From the NCBI GenBank assembly GCA_016906335.1, contig JADEYG010000007.1, forward strand, positions 1,021,001-1,085,000: a stretch of 64,000 nt of DNA. The letters run 5' to 3'. This DNA comes from Novakomyces olei. Taxonomy: Eukaryota > Ascomycota > Novakomycetes > Novakomycetales > Novakomycetaceae. A program made the translations under genes and the position numbers. The notes under the pieces are model-generated. The model worked only from the letters and a program-made list of their open reading frames with translations, was not told the origin of the DNA and did no database searches. Position 1 is the first letter of the stretch, and every line of letters begins with the position of its first letter. Positions 1-9,904 of the stretch are shown one piece after another.

Positions 1-745
1 GGCGGCAATTAGAGGTCGTTTGACAGTAAGAGATCAGAGTGGCATTATCCGGTCTCGCAATCTGTGGTGCAGACAGCTCGGCTAACGCTATAAGTGCAAA
101 ATTTATTCATACATCCTTGTGAGCCGGGATTTAAAAGATAGACGCTGCTGGCTGTCATCTCTGATAACCGCTGCTCAACGTTTAATTACTTCATCTTTTC
201 GATATGACAGTGGCTCACCATCGATAAAGACTGAGGATGGTGAAGCTTATTTAGAGTGAGACTTAGTGTATGCGACCAATAAACAATTATAATCTGTCTG
301 AGCCTCAAAAGTACGCTCAACCTTTTGGAGGTTTGCCGTACGGCGCCAACGTAGCATAGTTCAAAAGTAATACGGTCAGTAATACGTAGTAAACTTGACG
401 TGATAGCACAATGTGGGTTACACCTCGCTGAGACGCAAAGCCAAGAGCGGAGTCAGGCATTGTTTTACCATTTTTCTTTACAGACAACGTTTATCCCTGA
501 CTGCTACTAAGTTTTGTACTAGTTTGCTAACGCCATCAATCAGTCGTGAAGCAATAATTAAATCCGACTTTATTATTTTTCTGTGCGCCTGCTATTTAGT
601 ATTAGGATGCAAAAGCCTTACATCAGTCCAGTACGCACAGTAGCATCGATATTAATTCTTATGCTGAGCAATTGACAGCTGGCAAACCAGTGCTGGTGCA
701 GTTCTGCACTCCGAAAATTGTGCTCGAGGCAACACATCGAAAGCA
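1..745. other. Gene-less left edge
   Basis: I see no convincing gene here. Short open frames at 413-643 and 672-1016 have no recognisable domain. The second overlaps the true methyltransferase frame. The stretch probably holds the promoter and 5' leader of the gene starting at 746 and perhaps the end of a gene outside the window. Confidence 0.5.
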
Positions 746-1897
746 ATGGCGGATATCTTGCGAATCATGCAATTCCACGACGGCACTTCAAATTCGGTCT
801 CTTCTACATCGAGTTTGCAGGGAGAATTATGGATTCAGCTTCGTCTCGTTAACGAGCTGGGACTGTTTCGACGCGACTGGCTTGAGCAATGTCGCGAATG
901 GCGGGTGCCTTTACGCGTTTCGCTGCTGGATGAGCGAATGCGTCAGATCCATAAGCCTGGGCTGTCCGTCATGTGCGAAGATGGGCAAGTGGAGTTTTTC
1001 AACTCAAACAAATTAAAGCTGCGTCTGCAAACATCGTTTCGTGCTTTGTTTTACGTTCTTATTGAGCCGGTTCAATCAGCAATTCCTCACCGGGTCTTGA
1101 ATCTTATATGCGGACCTTATAACGGAATCGACAAAGCCATCAAGTTTGAGACGGATGACGATCTCGTGTACGGGTATCGTCAGCTTTTGCAAACGCAGAC
1201 TTGCCCGCCTCATTTGATAGTACGCGAAGCTCTTGGATCCGGCATCGCTTACAAAGTATGGGATTCAGCACTGTTCACCCTTGACCTTTGTAATGATTTT
1301 ATTAGGTCAAAGACCTCTTTGAGCAATGGCAATTTACACATTCTAGATCTGGGCTCAGGCACTGGCGTAGTCGGGCTGGGTTGTATGCATTTCATGCAAA
1401 ATTGCCAACAGCCTGGCAGTGTTACATTGGCAGAACTGCCAGAATGCACTGGGCTGCTTTATGAAAACGTGGACCGACTACGTGCATTATGTGGCGGGAT
1501 CAAAACAGGTGCAAAATTCAGTGACGTCACTTGGGGCCGGAGGAAAGATGTGGACAAGCTGGGACCGTTGGACCTTGTAATTGCTTGTGATTTAATATAT
1601 GAAATGAGGTGTCTGCCTGACCTTTTATGCACACTTGATCTGCTCTGCCGGCCGCATGTTACGACCATTATTGTGGGCTGCAAGGATAGGGGAATGAGTC
1701 AAGCCCAGTCGGACTGCCTCTTGAGTTTATTACAGGAATACTTTGATTATAAGCCAATGACGGCATCCGTAGCAGGTGCCAGTGACTGCGGCGTTAATTT
1801 ATGGCAACTTTCACGGTCACATTCGCAATCTTTTGGAAAATTATTTGAGAAAATGAAAAATGACCCGCCCCAAGTATGGATGTCGGATCCGATTTGA
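746..1897 (+). CDS. METTL21-like (Methyltransf_16) protein methyltransferase
   Basis: A single-exon gene of 383 aa. The C-terminal half is a seven-beta-strand SAM-dependent methyltransferase. Motif I is LDLGSGTGVVGLG, about residues 199-211. It is preceded by a WDSALFTLDL stretch typical of the Nnt1/Efm/METTL21 group, and followed by an acidic motif II region (TLAELPE). The post-II motif ACDLIYE corresponds to the (D/E)xx(Y/F) signature of lysine methyltransferases in this family. The N-terminal ~180 residues are a family-specific extension without a named domain. Members methylate translation factors or chaperones in cytosol or nucleus; the substrate cannot be told from sequence. S. pombe Rrg1 is a possible relative. 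The start is the first ATG of the open frame. Confidence 0.8.
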   Translation: MADILRIMQFHDGTSNSVSSTSSLQGELWIQLRLVNELGLFRRDWLEQCREWRVPLRVSLLDERMRQIHKPGLSVMCEDGQVEFFNSNKLKLRLQTSFRALFYVLIEPVQSAIPHRVLNLICGPYNGIDKAIKFETDDDLVYGYRQLLQTQTCPPHLIVREALGSGIAYKVWDSALFTLDLCNDFIRSKTSLSNGNLHILDLGSGTGVVGLGCMHFMQNCQQPGSVTLAELPECTGLLYENVDRLRALCGGIKTGAKFSDVTWGRRKDVDKLGPLDLVIACDLIYEMRCLPDLLCTLDLLCRPHVTTIIVGCKDRGMSQAQSDCLLSLLQEYFDYKPMTASVAGASDCGVNLWQLSRSHSQSFGKLFEKMKNDPPQVWMSDPI

Positions 1898-1937
1898 GTG
1901 TAAAAAAGGTCGAGCATACAATTTTTTTATGATTCTA

Positions 1938-3113
1938 TCATAGCTGTTGTAACGAATCCTTGGCTTTTTCTAAACCTTGAGCAAAATTGTACTGCGCGCT
2001 GAGATTTTGAGCCTGCAAAAAATATGACTTTGCCATCTTTTTGTCGCCCAGAGTAGCGTGCAGTTCACCTAAATTTTGCAGCGCTGTGAGACAGGCCAAG
2101 TTACACTCTGAAAAGTCCCTACGATCCCACTGCCACCATTTCGCAGGCGGAATCTTTTCACGGGTTTCAAGGGCCCTTTTGGCCCATTCTATCGCATTAT
2201 TCAGCATAATTCGTCGCGACTCGGCATCATGCACTTGGCCACGTGCCTGTTGATCTTGCAGGCATACAGATACGTTATTCATTATCGTAAGCCCGTGGCA
2301 GCTTGGATTTTTGGCTGATTCCTGCAGTGCCTTTACGTACAAAGGCAGAGCATATTCAGGATTGCCTCGCATTAAGTAGAAATCAGCAGCATGGTCATAG
2401 ATGTGCATCAGTATATCATCAGAAATAATATTCTCTGGCTCCAGTTTCGCAGCGTTATCGAGTGGTTTCCGGGAAACAACACGCGACAATACCCATTCAA
2501 TACATTGTAATGCTTCATCAGGCTTATTTTGTTCTTCTGCGAGTTCTGAACATTTAATACCCACCATAACGGCCCTTTTTAAAAGTCTTTCGCGCTCGCT
2601 TGGATCGCTGTAGCGTGGGTGTTTTAAAGCACCTTGTAATTCCATAAAAAAGGCTTTATACCACTTGTAAACATCCTGACGTGATTCTGTTTGGTCCATA
2701 ATAACAGCAGCTTGCATTTTCAAGCCCAAGACTTCATTACTGAGCGGGTCCAAACCCTTATTAAGACAGATCGCTAGTGCTTGTAAATAGTTCTTTGTTG
2801 CCTCGACTTTGTCGTCGTACGGACCATTTTTGGCTTCGATAACCTGAGCCTTTCGAATAAACGCCTGTGCCTCCTCGGGAAAGCGCTCTAGCCCTTCTTG
2901 CTGACGGTTCCACCATACGTAGATACCAATCGGCACTGCAAGACCAAAGGCAGCTACTAATCCGTCTAAGCTCAGCCAGTTGTCCCGCAAAGGATTGTAA
3001 GACCGGCCTTTTTGGTGCCGTGTATTTGTGTTCAATGCCCAAGCTTGCCGGGAAACGCAGCGCCGTTTTGGCACAGGGTTTCCTCTGAAACTGAGCCGTA
3101 GTCTAGGAAGCAT
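1938..3113 (-). CDS. Mitochondrial inner-membrane TPR protein, Mgr3-like
   Basis: A 391-aa single-exon gene. The first ~35 residues are rich in Arg and lack acidic residues, as in a mitochondrial presequence. One transmembrane segment follows (about residues 50-66, LVAAFGLAVPIGIYVWW). The rest is helical with TPR-like repeats, for example ADFYLMRGNPEYALPLYVKA and LQNLGELHATLGDKKMAKSY. The order presequence, single TM, then soluble TPR domain matches fungal Mgr3, an adaptor that passes substrates to the i-AAA protease Yme1. TTC19-type proteins are an alternative. It lies tail-to-tail with the methyltransferase, leaving 40 bp between stop codons. Confidence 0.6.
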   Translation of the reverse strand: MLPRLRLSFRGNPVPKRRCVSRQAWALNTNTRHQKGRSYNPLRDNWLSLDGLVAAFGLAVPIGIYVWWNRQQEGLERFPEEAQAFIRKAQVIEAKNGPYDDKVEATKNYLQALAICLNKGLDPLSNEVLGLKMQAAVIMDQTESRQDVYKWYKAFFMELQGALKHPRYSDPSERERLLKRAVMVGIKCSELAEEQNKPDEALQCIEWVLSRVVSRKPLDNAAKLEPENIISDDILMHIYDHAADFYLMRGNPEYALPLYVKALQESAKNPSCHGLTIMNNVSVCLQDQQARGQVHDAESRRIMLNNAIEWAKRALETREKIPPAKWWQWDRRDFSECNLACLTALQNLGELHATLGDKKMAKSYFLQAQNLSAQYNFAQGLEKAKDSLQQL

Positions 3114-3367
3114 GTCTGACGTATGTAGTATATACTTTGGATTGGTTGATTCGCTTCTAATGTATGTAAAGTGTAAATTAAAATTGCAGTTAATTTAGTT
3201 GGAAATACATTCAATAAATGTATAGGTTAATCGTAGTACACTTTAACTACACTTAAACCTTGAATAAACCATAATTTGTACGCTGAGCCCAGATAATAGT
3301 ACATTTTAATAATTTTAGTACCTGAGATAAAAATACGTGTACATATTCTTTACGTTTTATATACCCT

Positions 3368-3396
3368 CACATATATATAAATATATATATTTTATA
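3368..3396 (+). promoter_or_regulatory. TATA-like AT block upstream of STT3
   Basis: An alternating TA/AT block ends about 30 bp before the STT3 start codon. It sits in the 309-bp divergent spacer between the Mgr3-like gene and STT3. It could act as a TATA region or simply be low complexity; nothing else is seen in the spacer. Confidence 0.3.
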
Positions 3397-3422
3397 AAGT
3401 GTGCTCTTCAATCCTTGTAGCC

Positions 3423-5987
3423 ATGACGGTAATGGATGCGGCGGCGCCAGAGACGCGTGGCAGTATCAAGTCACTGATTAAAGTGATAATTCTAGCCGTT
3501 GTTGCAGGTAAAGGCGACCAATTGATGTGGTGCTAACGTCAAAAGGGGCGGCGGTTGCCTCGCGGCTCTTTTCTGTGATACGTTTTGAATCGATCATTCA
3601 TGAGTAAAGCCAAAAACTTATACTTGATCAATAGCGCTGACTGACTCGGCAGATTCGATCCGTGGTTCAATTTTCGTGCCAGCAAGATTCTTGTGGCTGA
3701 TGGGTTTTACGTAATATAAATTGTGTGTAGTCAATCCAAACTAATTTGAAGGCTTTTTGGAACTGGTTTGACGAGCGTTCATGGTACCCTTTGGGACGGT
3801 AAGTTTCAATTAAATTATTTTATTTTCTCCACCACTTTGCTTTCCCATATATTTTAAAAGCTCTTTCACAGCTTCTCCGAGCGTCAACCACCTTTTCCCT
3901 TTGTTCCTCTATTCCGCCTTTTGATGTAATTTTATCTGTTTCAATTATCTTTTCTTTCTAACAAGTTTAGTGTTGCTGGAGGCACTCTGTACCCCGGCCT
4001 TATGGTCACGTCGGGCATAATCTACAATTTCTTTAAAGCAATTCATTTCCCTATCGACATTCGTAATATTTGTGTCATGCTGGCTCCGGCCTTTTCAGGT
4101 GTCACCGCAGCTGCAGCTTACTTTTTCACTAAGGAGCTTAAAGATGATTCTGCAGGATTATTGGCAGCTGCATTTATTGGCATTACTCCTGGCTACATCT
4201 CTCGATCGGTTGCTGGATCATATGACAACGAAGCAATTGCTATTACTCTGCTTATGGTAACATTTTGCCTATGGATCAAGGCAGTGAAGCAGGGCTCTTC
4301 TTTTTGGGGCGGCCTGACTGCACTGTTTTACTTTTACATGGTGGCCGCTTGGGGCGGATACGTTTTTATCACCAATCTCATCCCACTGCACGTCTTTTGC
4401 CTCCTACTTATGGGCCGATTTTCAGGCAAAATATACGTTGCCTACTCGAGCTTTTACGTGATTGGCACACTTGCTTCCATGCAAGTTCCGTTTGTTGGGT
4501 TTAATCCTATTCGTACGTCTGAGCATATGGCAGCTCTGGGCGTGTTTGGCCTCATTCAGCTTGTTGCCTTTACCGGCTACGTGAGGTCCCGAGTATCATC
4601 TGCCAAATTTCAGACTCTGTTGCGCTGGGGACTCGTGCTTTTAACAGCGGTCGGAGGCACTTCAATCGTATTTCTTACGTACAAGGGTGTAATTGCTCCA
4701 TGGACAGGCCGCTTTTATTCCCTATGGGACACTGGCTATGCAAAGATACATATTCCTATTATTGCGTCTGTTTCGGAGCACCAGCCGCCTGCCTGGTCTG
4801 CGTTTTTCTTTGACTTGCAGATTCTTATTTGGCTCTTTCCAGCTGGCGTTTATATCTGCTTTCGAGAAATGACAGACGAGCACATTTTTGTTGTGCTCTA
4901 CGCCGTCCTTGCCAGCTACTTCTCCGGTGTAATGGTCCGCCTAATGCTTACTCTAACGCCTTGTGTTTGTGTGTGTGGAGCGCTAGCTGTGTCCGAATTA
5001 TTGGACACCTTTCTCAGCAATCAACAGGCCCAGGACCAAACTAAGTCCGAGGATAGCCCTAACCCTATCCATTCCCAATTTTCAAATTTTAAGGCTTTCC
5101 GTGGCCTGTCGAAGAATGTGCCGCGCACGGGGATTTACAATTTTTCTGCACGTATTTCCGTCGTACTCATGTACATTTTTTATCTAATTCTCTTCGTTTA
5201 CCACTGCACCTGGGTTACGGAGAACGCTTACTCTTCTCCCTCAGTTGTATTGGCGAGCCGGCTGGCCGATGGGTCGCAGTACCTGATCGACGACTACCGT
5301 GAGGCCTACTATTGGCTGAGGCAAAATACGCCTTACGATACTAAAGTGATGAGCTGGTGGGATTACGGCTACCAGATTGCCGGGATGGCTGATCGGATTA
5401 CGCTTGTGGACAACAATACATGGAATAACACACATATCGCTACTGTGGGCAAAGCCATGTCCAGCAACGAGGACGTTGCCTACAAAATTCTGCGTCAGCA
5501 CGATGTAGATTATATACTGATTATCTTTGGTGGTCTGATTGGCTATTCCGGAGACGATATAAACAAATTTTTATGGATGGTTCGAATCGCCGAAGGCATC
5601 TGGCCAGACGAGATTAAAGAACGTGATTATTTTACCGACCGTGGCGAATACCGCATCGACGACGAGGCTCCGCCAGCAATGCGTGACAGTTTGCTCTACA
5701 AAATGTCGTACTACAATTTCCACAAGCTATTTCCCCCTGGTCAGGCGGCTGACAGAGTCCGTGGCCAAAGGGCGCCTAGCCAGGCACCCGTGCTTCATAA
5801 CGTGGAAGAGGCTTTTACCTCTGAAAACTGGATTGTCCGTATTTACCGGGTAAAGGACTTGGACAACTTGGGCCGAGACCATCATTCTGTGGCTGCTTTT
5901 GATGAGGGCAAAAAGCGAAGCCGCCGTTTCCGTGGAAAGAAACCGCTTAGCGGGAAAAATAGAGCCAGCGAATTGTACGTCGACTAG
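3423..5987 (+). CDS. STT3: Oligosaccharyltransferase catalytic subunit STT3
   Basis: Exons 3423-3507, 3546-3603, 3653-3710, 3752-3798 and 3971-5987 give a 754-aa protein (yeast 718, fission yeast about 752). STT3 moves the lipid-linked oligosaccharide onto Asn of nascent chains in the ER lumen. The first four exons encode the conserved start, including the EFDPWFNFRA segment carrying the catalytic DxD-type acidic residue and NWFDERSWYPLGR. Exon 5 holds many transmembrane helices and the hallmark WWDYG motif at about residues 545-549. The downstream helix DINKFLWMVRIAEG fits the DK/MI region. The introns are 38, 49, 41 and 172 nt; all are GT-AG with CTAAC, CTGAC or CTAAT branch sites. The C-terminus is basic (GKKRSRRFRGKK). 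Confidence 0.95.
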
Positions 5988-6102
5988 GCAAGCAATGAAA
6001 ACAAAAGGGAAAGATAAAAAAGTTTGATACTAATAACAAATAGTAATGCAGTTTTAGCTCTAGCATATTTGTTTGGTACTGTGTAATTGTAGCAACAATT
6101 GT

Positions 6103-7199
6103 TCACTTATCTCCTACATCAAACCGCGGCTCCCACAGCTTTGCAGGGTTGTCCTGAACAAGTTTTCGCGTCTGTTCAACCCCAACCCACTCTTGTAAAC
6201 GGTCAAAGTCGTACTGAACATCAATCTTGCGATAAGGCAAACGGCCATTAGGCCCAGGCTTGTTGGTATAAGGAGGCGTATGAGGCCAATCTGAAGCCCA
6301 GATGCTCACATCTGGACCAGCAGCAACTACCTGTTTCACATAATGTTGCAATTCTGGTGTACGATCTGCCAACCGATAGAACCCAGATACTTTTACCCAA
6401 ACTGCCTGCCTTTGCAACAGGTCCAAAAGCATTTTAAAATCGTCTTTAAAAGTAGAAGATTTTGATTCTGTCCAGGGCCCAGCATTGGAAAGATGGTCTA
6501 GAACAAACCGTGTACGCAAGCTGCCCAGACGATCAATGTAATTTACGTATTGTAAGGGCAAGTAAGACTCAATGACCCAGTCGAACGGAGCGAGCAGACT
6601 TTCGTACTGGTGAACAAGAGCAGAAAACTCTTCAAAACTGGCTTTGCCTCCAACAGAAGTGAAATTAATCCGCACGCCCCGAATGCCCTGTCTATGTAAC
6701 TGTGCAATATCGGGTGGATTCTGTGGATCGATTACAACGACCCCACGGCTGCCGGGCAAGTGTGCCAGCGCATCTAGCAAGCAGGCATTGTCGGTACCAT
6801 AAGTCGAGGGTTGAACGAGAACAACTTTTCCAAAATTATGGCTCTTTTCAAAGGCTTTCAAATCAGAGACAGAAGCAATTTCCAAATGGTATTTTGCTTG
6901 TGCGCTAAAGGGGAAACGCGACTGATTATTAGCATAAAATCGATACACCATGCAAAGGTAAGTCGTAAAATGCACGTGTAGAAATGAATAATTGAAAAGC
7001 ACAAATTAATCAATCAATCAATCAAGCAATCAAGACTTCATTTTCGAATAATAAAACCACGTACCTCGTCAAAGACGTGGACATGGCTATCCCAAGCCTT
7101 CGGTCCTAAAATCGCATTGCTGCTGCGCCGAGTAGAGTGCACCTGCCCCGGCAGCCTCAATGTTAAAGGTTTCCTAATATTATGTCGCACCGAGCTCAT
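6103..7199 (-). CDS. Amidohydrolase of the 2-pyrone-4,6-dicarboxylate lactonase type
   Basis: Exon 1 is 7199-7065 and exon 2 is 6921-6103, with a 143-nt GT-AG intron; the product is 317 aa. The fold is the amidohydrolase_2 TIM barrel. The metal-binding HxH lies at residues 39-41 (DSHVHVFDE). VLVQPSTYGTDNACLLDAL, GVRINFTS, VLDHLSNAG and ASDWPHTPPY match PDC-lactonase-like proteins strand by strand. Such enzymes hydrolyse lactones from aromatic breakdown in bacteria; fungal homologues are mostly uncharacterised. The first ~35 residues are Arg/Ser-rich (MSSVRHNIRKPLTLRLPG) and could be a mitochondrial targeting signal. The intron contains an (ATCA)n tract. No pathway neighbour is present, so the substrate is unknown. 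Confidence 0.8.
7005..7033. repeat. (ATCA)n tract in the amidohydrolase intron
   Basis: A run of ATCA/ATCAAGCA units lies inside the intron at 6922-7064. The same tetranucleotide, as GATT, recurs just before SNF5 at 23758. Confidence 0.8.
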
Positions 7200-7657
7200 C
7201 GCTTCTTTCAACCACTACTTTACCCGTGCGTCCGTTTATGTCACAAATCAAGATTCAATAGTCAACTTTCCGAGCTTGAAACTGTACATACAAGCAATGC
7301 GCGTGCCTAATCCTCGATTGCACACTATCGCTTTTCGCTTTTCCCACGCGCAGTGTAATTGCGGCTTTGCTTGAATGAGATTGTGCCGCTTGACAGGCAA
7401 CACCGACTGCCAATTATCAGATTGTGTGGGGATTATCAAGTAATCAAATCAGTATTGGAGGATACTCGATAATATCAGAATAATGTTCGCCTGCCAGTTT
7501 AGCAGTATATTGTAGAATGCGACTTTCTGTGACTTGTAACGTTCATAAAAGTGGGCGTTCGTAAGAGTGGGCGTGGGCGTATTTTAAACATTGGCTTATT
7601 TTAAAAAGTGGCTGTTTTATAGTCTCTAGTTTTGAATAATAAATGATAAAATATTGT
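7200..7657. other. Spacer between amidohydrolase and GNAT gene
   Basis: About 460 bp upstream of the amidohydrolase start and downstream of the GNAT stop. It contains a short GTGGGCGT repeat (three copies around 7550-7580) that could be a C2H2 zinc-finger site (CCACGCCC on the other strand). No coding signal is seen. Confidence 0.4.
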
Positions 7658-8152
7658 CTAGCTTCTTTTCAAATCGAGTGTGAAAAATACAGTGTTTTCC
7701 AGCGGTGTATCGTAATACTTGTCGCACTTGCAAAAGCCCAGGGACTCGTACAAAAGCATAGGGGTCACCATACTGTCTAGTGTATCGAGCTTCATCGCGT
7801 GGTAGTCTAATTGTCGTGCCTTTTCCACAGCAGCTCGAGCGAGGGCGCGTCCTAACCCTGAACCCCGGTGCGAAGGGCCCACGTAGAGCCTTTTCATTTC
7901 GCATGTTTCCGCGTCGATAATCTGGCGGATCCCCACACATCCCACTGCGTTCCCACTCGTACCATTGTCTCGAGATCGTGCAATCAGTAGCGCGCCACGT
8001 GGCGGCGCATACTTTCCTGGGAACGAGGCCAATTCGGCAGTAAATGATTGGAAGGACAAGTCAATGCCCAATTCTTTGGAATAATCTATAACTAAAGCTT
8101 TAGCTGCTCGAATATCATCCTCCGTCTCACAGTCTCTAATATCATATTTCAT
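7658..8152 (-). CDS. GNAT-family N-acetyltransferase
   Basis: A single-exon gene of 164 aa, the usual size of a one-domain GNAT enzyme. The acetyl-CoA pyrophosphate loop is visible as RGSGLGRAL (about residues 96-104), following the core strand EMKRLYV. The C-terminal strand LYESLGFCKC is the standard GNAT end (Y..LGF). The best general resemblance is to small-molecule or amino-acid acetyltransferases of the bacterial YwnH/PhnO style. The acceptor cannot be read from sequence. It lies head-to-head with the orphan gene at 8353, with a 200-bp AT-rich spacer. Confidence 0.8.
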   Translation of the reverse strand: MKYDIRDCETEDDIRAAKALVIDYSKELGIDLSFQSFTAELASFPGKYAPPRGALLIARSRDNGTSGNAVGCVGIRQIIDAETCEMKRLYVGPSHRGSGLGRALARAAVEKARQLDYHAMKLDTLDSMVTPMLLYESLGFCKCDKYYDTPLENTVFFTLDLKRS

Positions 8153-8352
8153 TGCGGCCTTTTGAGGTCTTTATTGTCATGCGCTTATCTATCCTTCATA
8201 CTAAAATATAATGGTACAGTGTAGATAGATGTGTGTATTAATTTACACGCAAGTATGTTTAAATAATAAATTAAAACATTTATAGACCCAAAAATAATTT
8301 AATAATTGCTAAGCGACACTTTTTAGCCGATCATATCCCCGCTTGAGCAAAG

Positions 8353-9756
8353 ATGGCCCTTCCATCCTCCATTTACAGCACTACTCCGCCATCTACTCGG
8401 CAGAAAAGAGCTAATGGCAATGAATCGCTGCCTTGCGATCTGTCTGTAGCTCGCAAACTTATTTTCGCCAGGAACGATGATGATTCAATCGACACTCTGT
8501 ACTACAATAACCAGTTTGACAGCGAGGATATAGTATACAGGAAAAACAGAAAGAATCATGTTTATAAGTGTCTCTCCGACTTTGATTACGATGGGCCGCA
8601 CTGCCATTTATATGGTATCGACAGCTCTTTGGCGAGTAGCGACAACGTAGGAAGCCGTGACCGCTTCTCCAAGGCAAACAGTATTAGCGGCACATCCTGC
8701 TCATGTATTACTGCCGATTCAAAGAAAGCAATACACTACTTTTCCAACAAGGAAAATATAGGCACAGACTTTGGCGAAAACATCAAGCATCAGTTCCGGA
8801 CTAGCCAGCTACCCGGAAAAGCGTCTCTCCCGACATTAAGCGGCTCAATTAAAGAGCAAAACAGCCCTTCAACACCAGCCAAAGCTCCACGGAATTTTGC
8901 AGATAAAGAGGCAGAGTCTTGTCCAAATAAAATCAATTCCATTGTGGACTTGTCTCTACGAGAAGCTCAGATCCAATTTTGCAATCGCAATCAGTACCAA
9001 AGTAAAGAAGGAGTGTCTCGATCCTATTTCGAAAAATCGGTGTTTGGCTCAAACACACGTGAGCCACGTCAGTTGTCACAACCTTTTGAAAACCCAAAAT
9101 TCTCGAAAACTTCAGCAGAAATTTCCCAAAAATCGGAGTCAACGCAAACTTCAAAAGTATCTGGAATGTCCCAGCTTTCAAACCTGTCGCAAAGCTCAGT
9201 CTTTTCATCCCGCACACTGAAGAGGATACAATGGCGTAACAGTAATCTTTTAGCCGCCTTGGACGATCACAAAATTTGCTCGCAGCAATGGGCAGAGAAT
9301 GAATTGCAAAAGCATTGTGTTTTCCACGATCAAATTCCTCATTTTGACAAATTGACACTTGTGCAACTGGCAGAAATTGCAACTCAAAAATGGACTGAAT
9401 TGGAGGAAAAGCAAGGCACACTAAAACAACTTGGATTTCAAGTATATATTGATGCAAAAATTCGAGCTGAAAAAAGCAATTGCGCTCTATGCAGTTTTCC
9501 TGAAGTATTCCTTCAAAAGCTTTGCAATGATGCTCGTTTTTATAAAATTCCAATACAGTATATTTTTGAGGCTCACCACAAAGTTCTCAGTCAAGCTTTT
9601 GCCCACAGCCAGGTGCAGCTTAAAAGATTCGAGTCTTGCGTCGGACCGAACGATAAACTCCTACTGCAAAAGCAAAGAGATAGACTCGTTATACTGCAGA
9701 TGGAAATGGAAATCACGGCCCTCCTTGATCCGAAATCGTTTTCTCTATCAACATAA
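8353..9756 (+). CDS. Orphan protein with KEN box, RxL motif and CDK site
   Basis: A single-exon gene of 467 aa that I do not recognise. Residues 1 to ~280 are Ser/Asn/Lys-rich and look disordered. They contain a cyclin-docking-like motif ARKLIF (residues 33-38), a KEN box (133-135, SNKENIG) and a full CDK consensus TPAK (174-177). Residues ~285-467 look folded and helical, with a Trp (RIQWRNSNLLAAL) and paired cysteines (CALC). The frame is open throughout, and composition matches a real gene. These short motifs also occur by chance. If they act together they suggest a CDK-phosphorylated APC/C substrate. Confidence 0.65.
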   Translation: MALPSSIYSTTPPSTRQKRANGNESLPCDLSVARKLIFARNDDDSIDTLYYNNQFDSEDIVYRKNRKNHVYKCLSDFDYDGPHCHLYGIDSSLASSDNVGSRDRFSKANSISGTSCSCITADSKKAIHYFSNKENIGTDFGENIKHQFRTSQLPGKASLPTLSGSIKEQNSPSTPAKAPRNFADKEAESCPNKINSIVDLSLREAQIQFCNRNQYQSKEGVSRSYFEKSVFGSNTREPRQLSQPFENPKFSKTSAEISQKSESTQTSKVSGMSQLSNLSQSSVFSSRTLKRIQWRNSNLLAALDDHKICSQQWAENELQKHCVFHDQIPHFDKLTLVQLAEIATQKWTELEEKQGTLKQLGFQVYIDAKIRAEKSNCALCSFPEVFLQKLCNDARFYKIPIQYIFEAHHKVLSQAFAHSQVQLKRFESCVGPNDKLLLQKQRDRLVILQMEMEITALLDPKSFSLST

Positions 9757-9904
9757 CTTCAGTATTGCTTCAAGAATCTTTAGCTTCGTCGATGTATTTG
9801 TACATAGAAAAAACATTGGCGCGAATAAGGGTTCCGTTGATCTATACAATTCATCCTTTAACAAATTCACGCTCTCTTTGGTATCAATTTACGTTTTCAT
9901 GTAC

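Noticed and set aside
5049-5072. CCCTAACCCTA inside STT3
   Set aside because: It lies in the coding sequence in frame with a non-conserved loop; probably chance, so not counted with the intergenic boxes.
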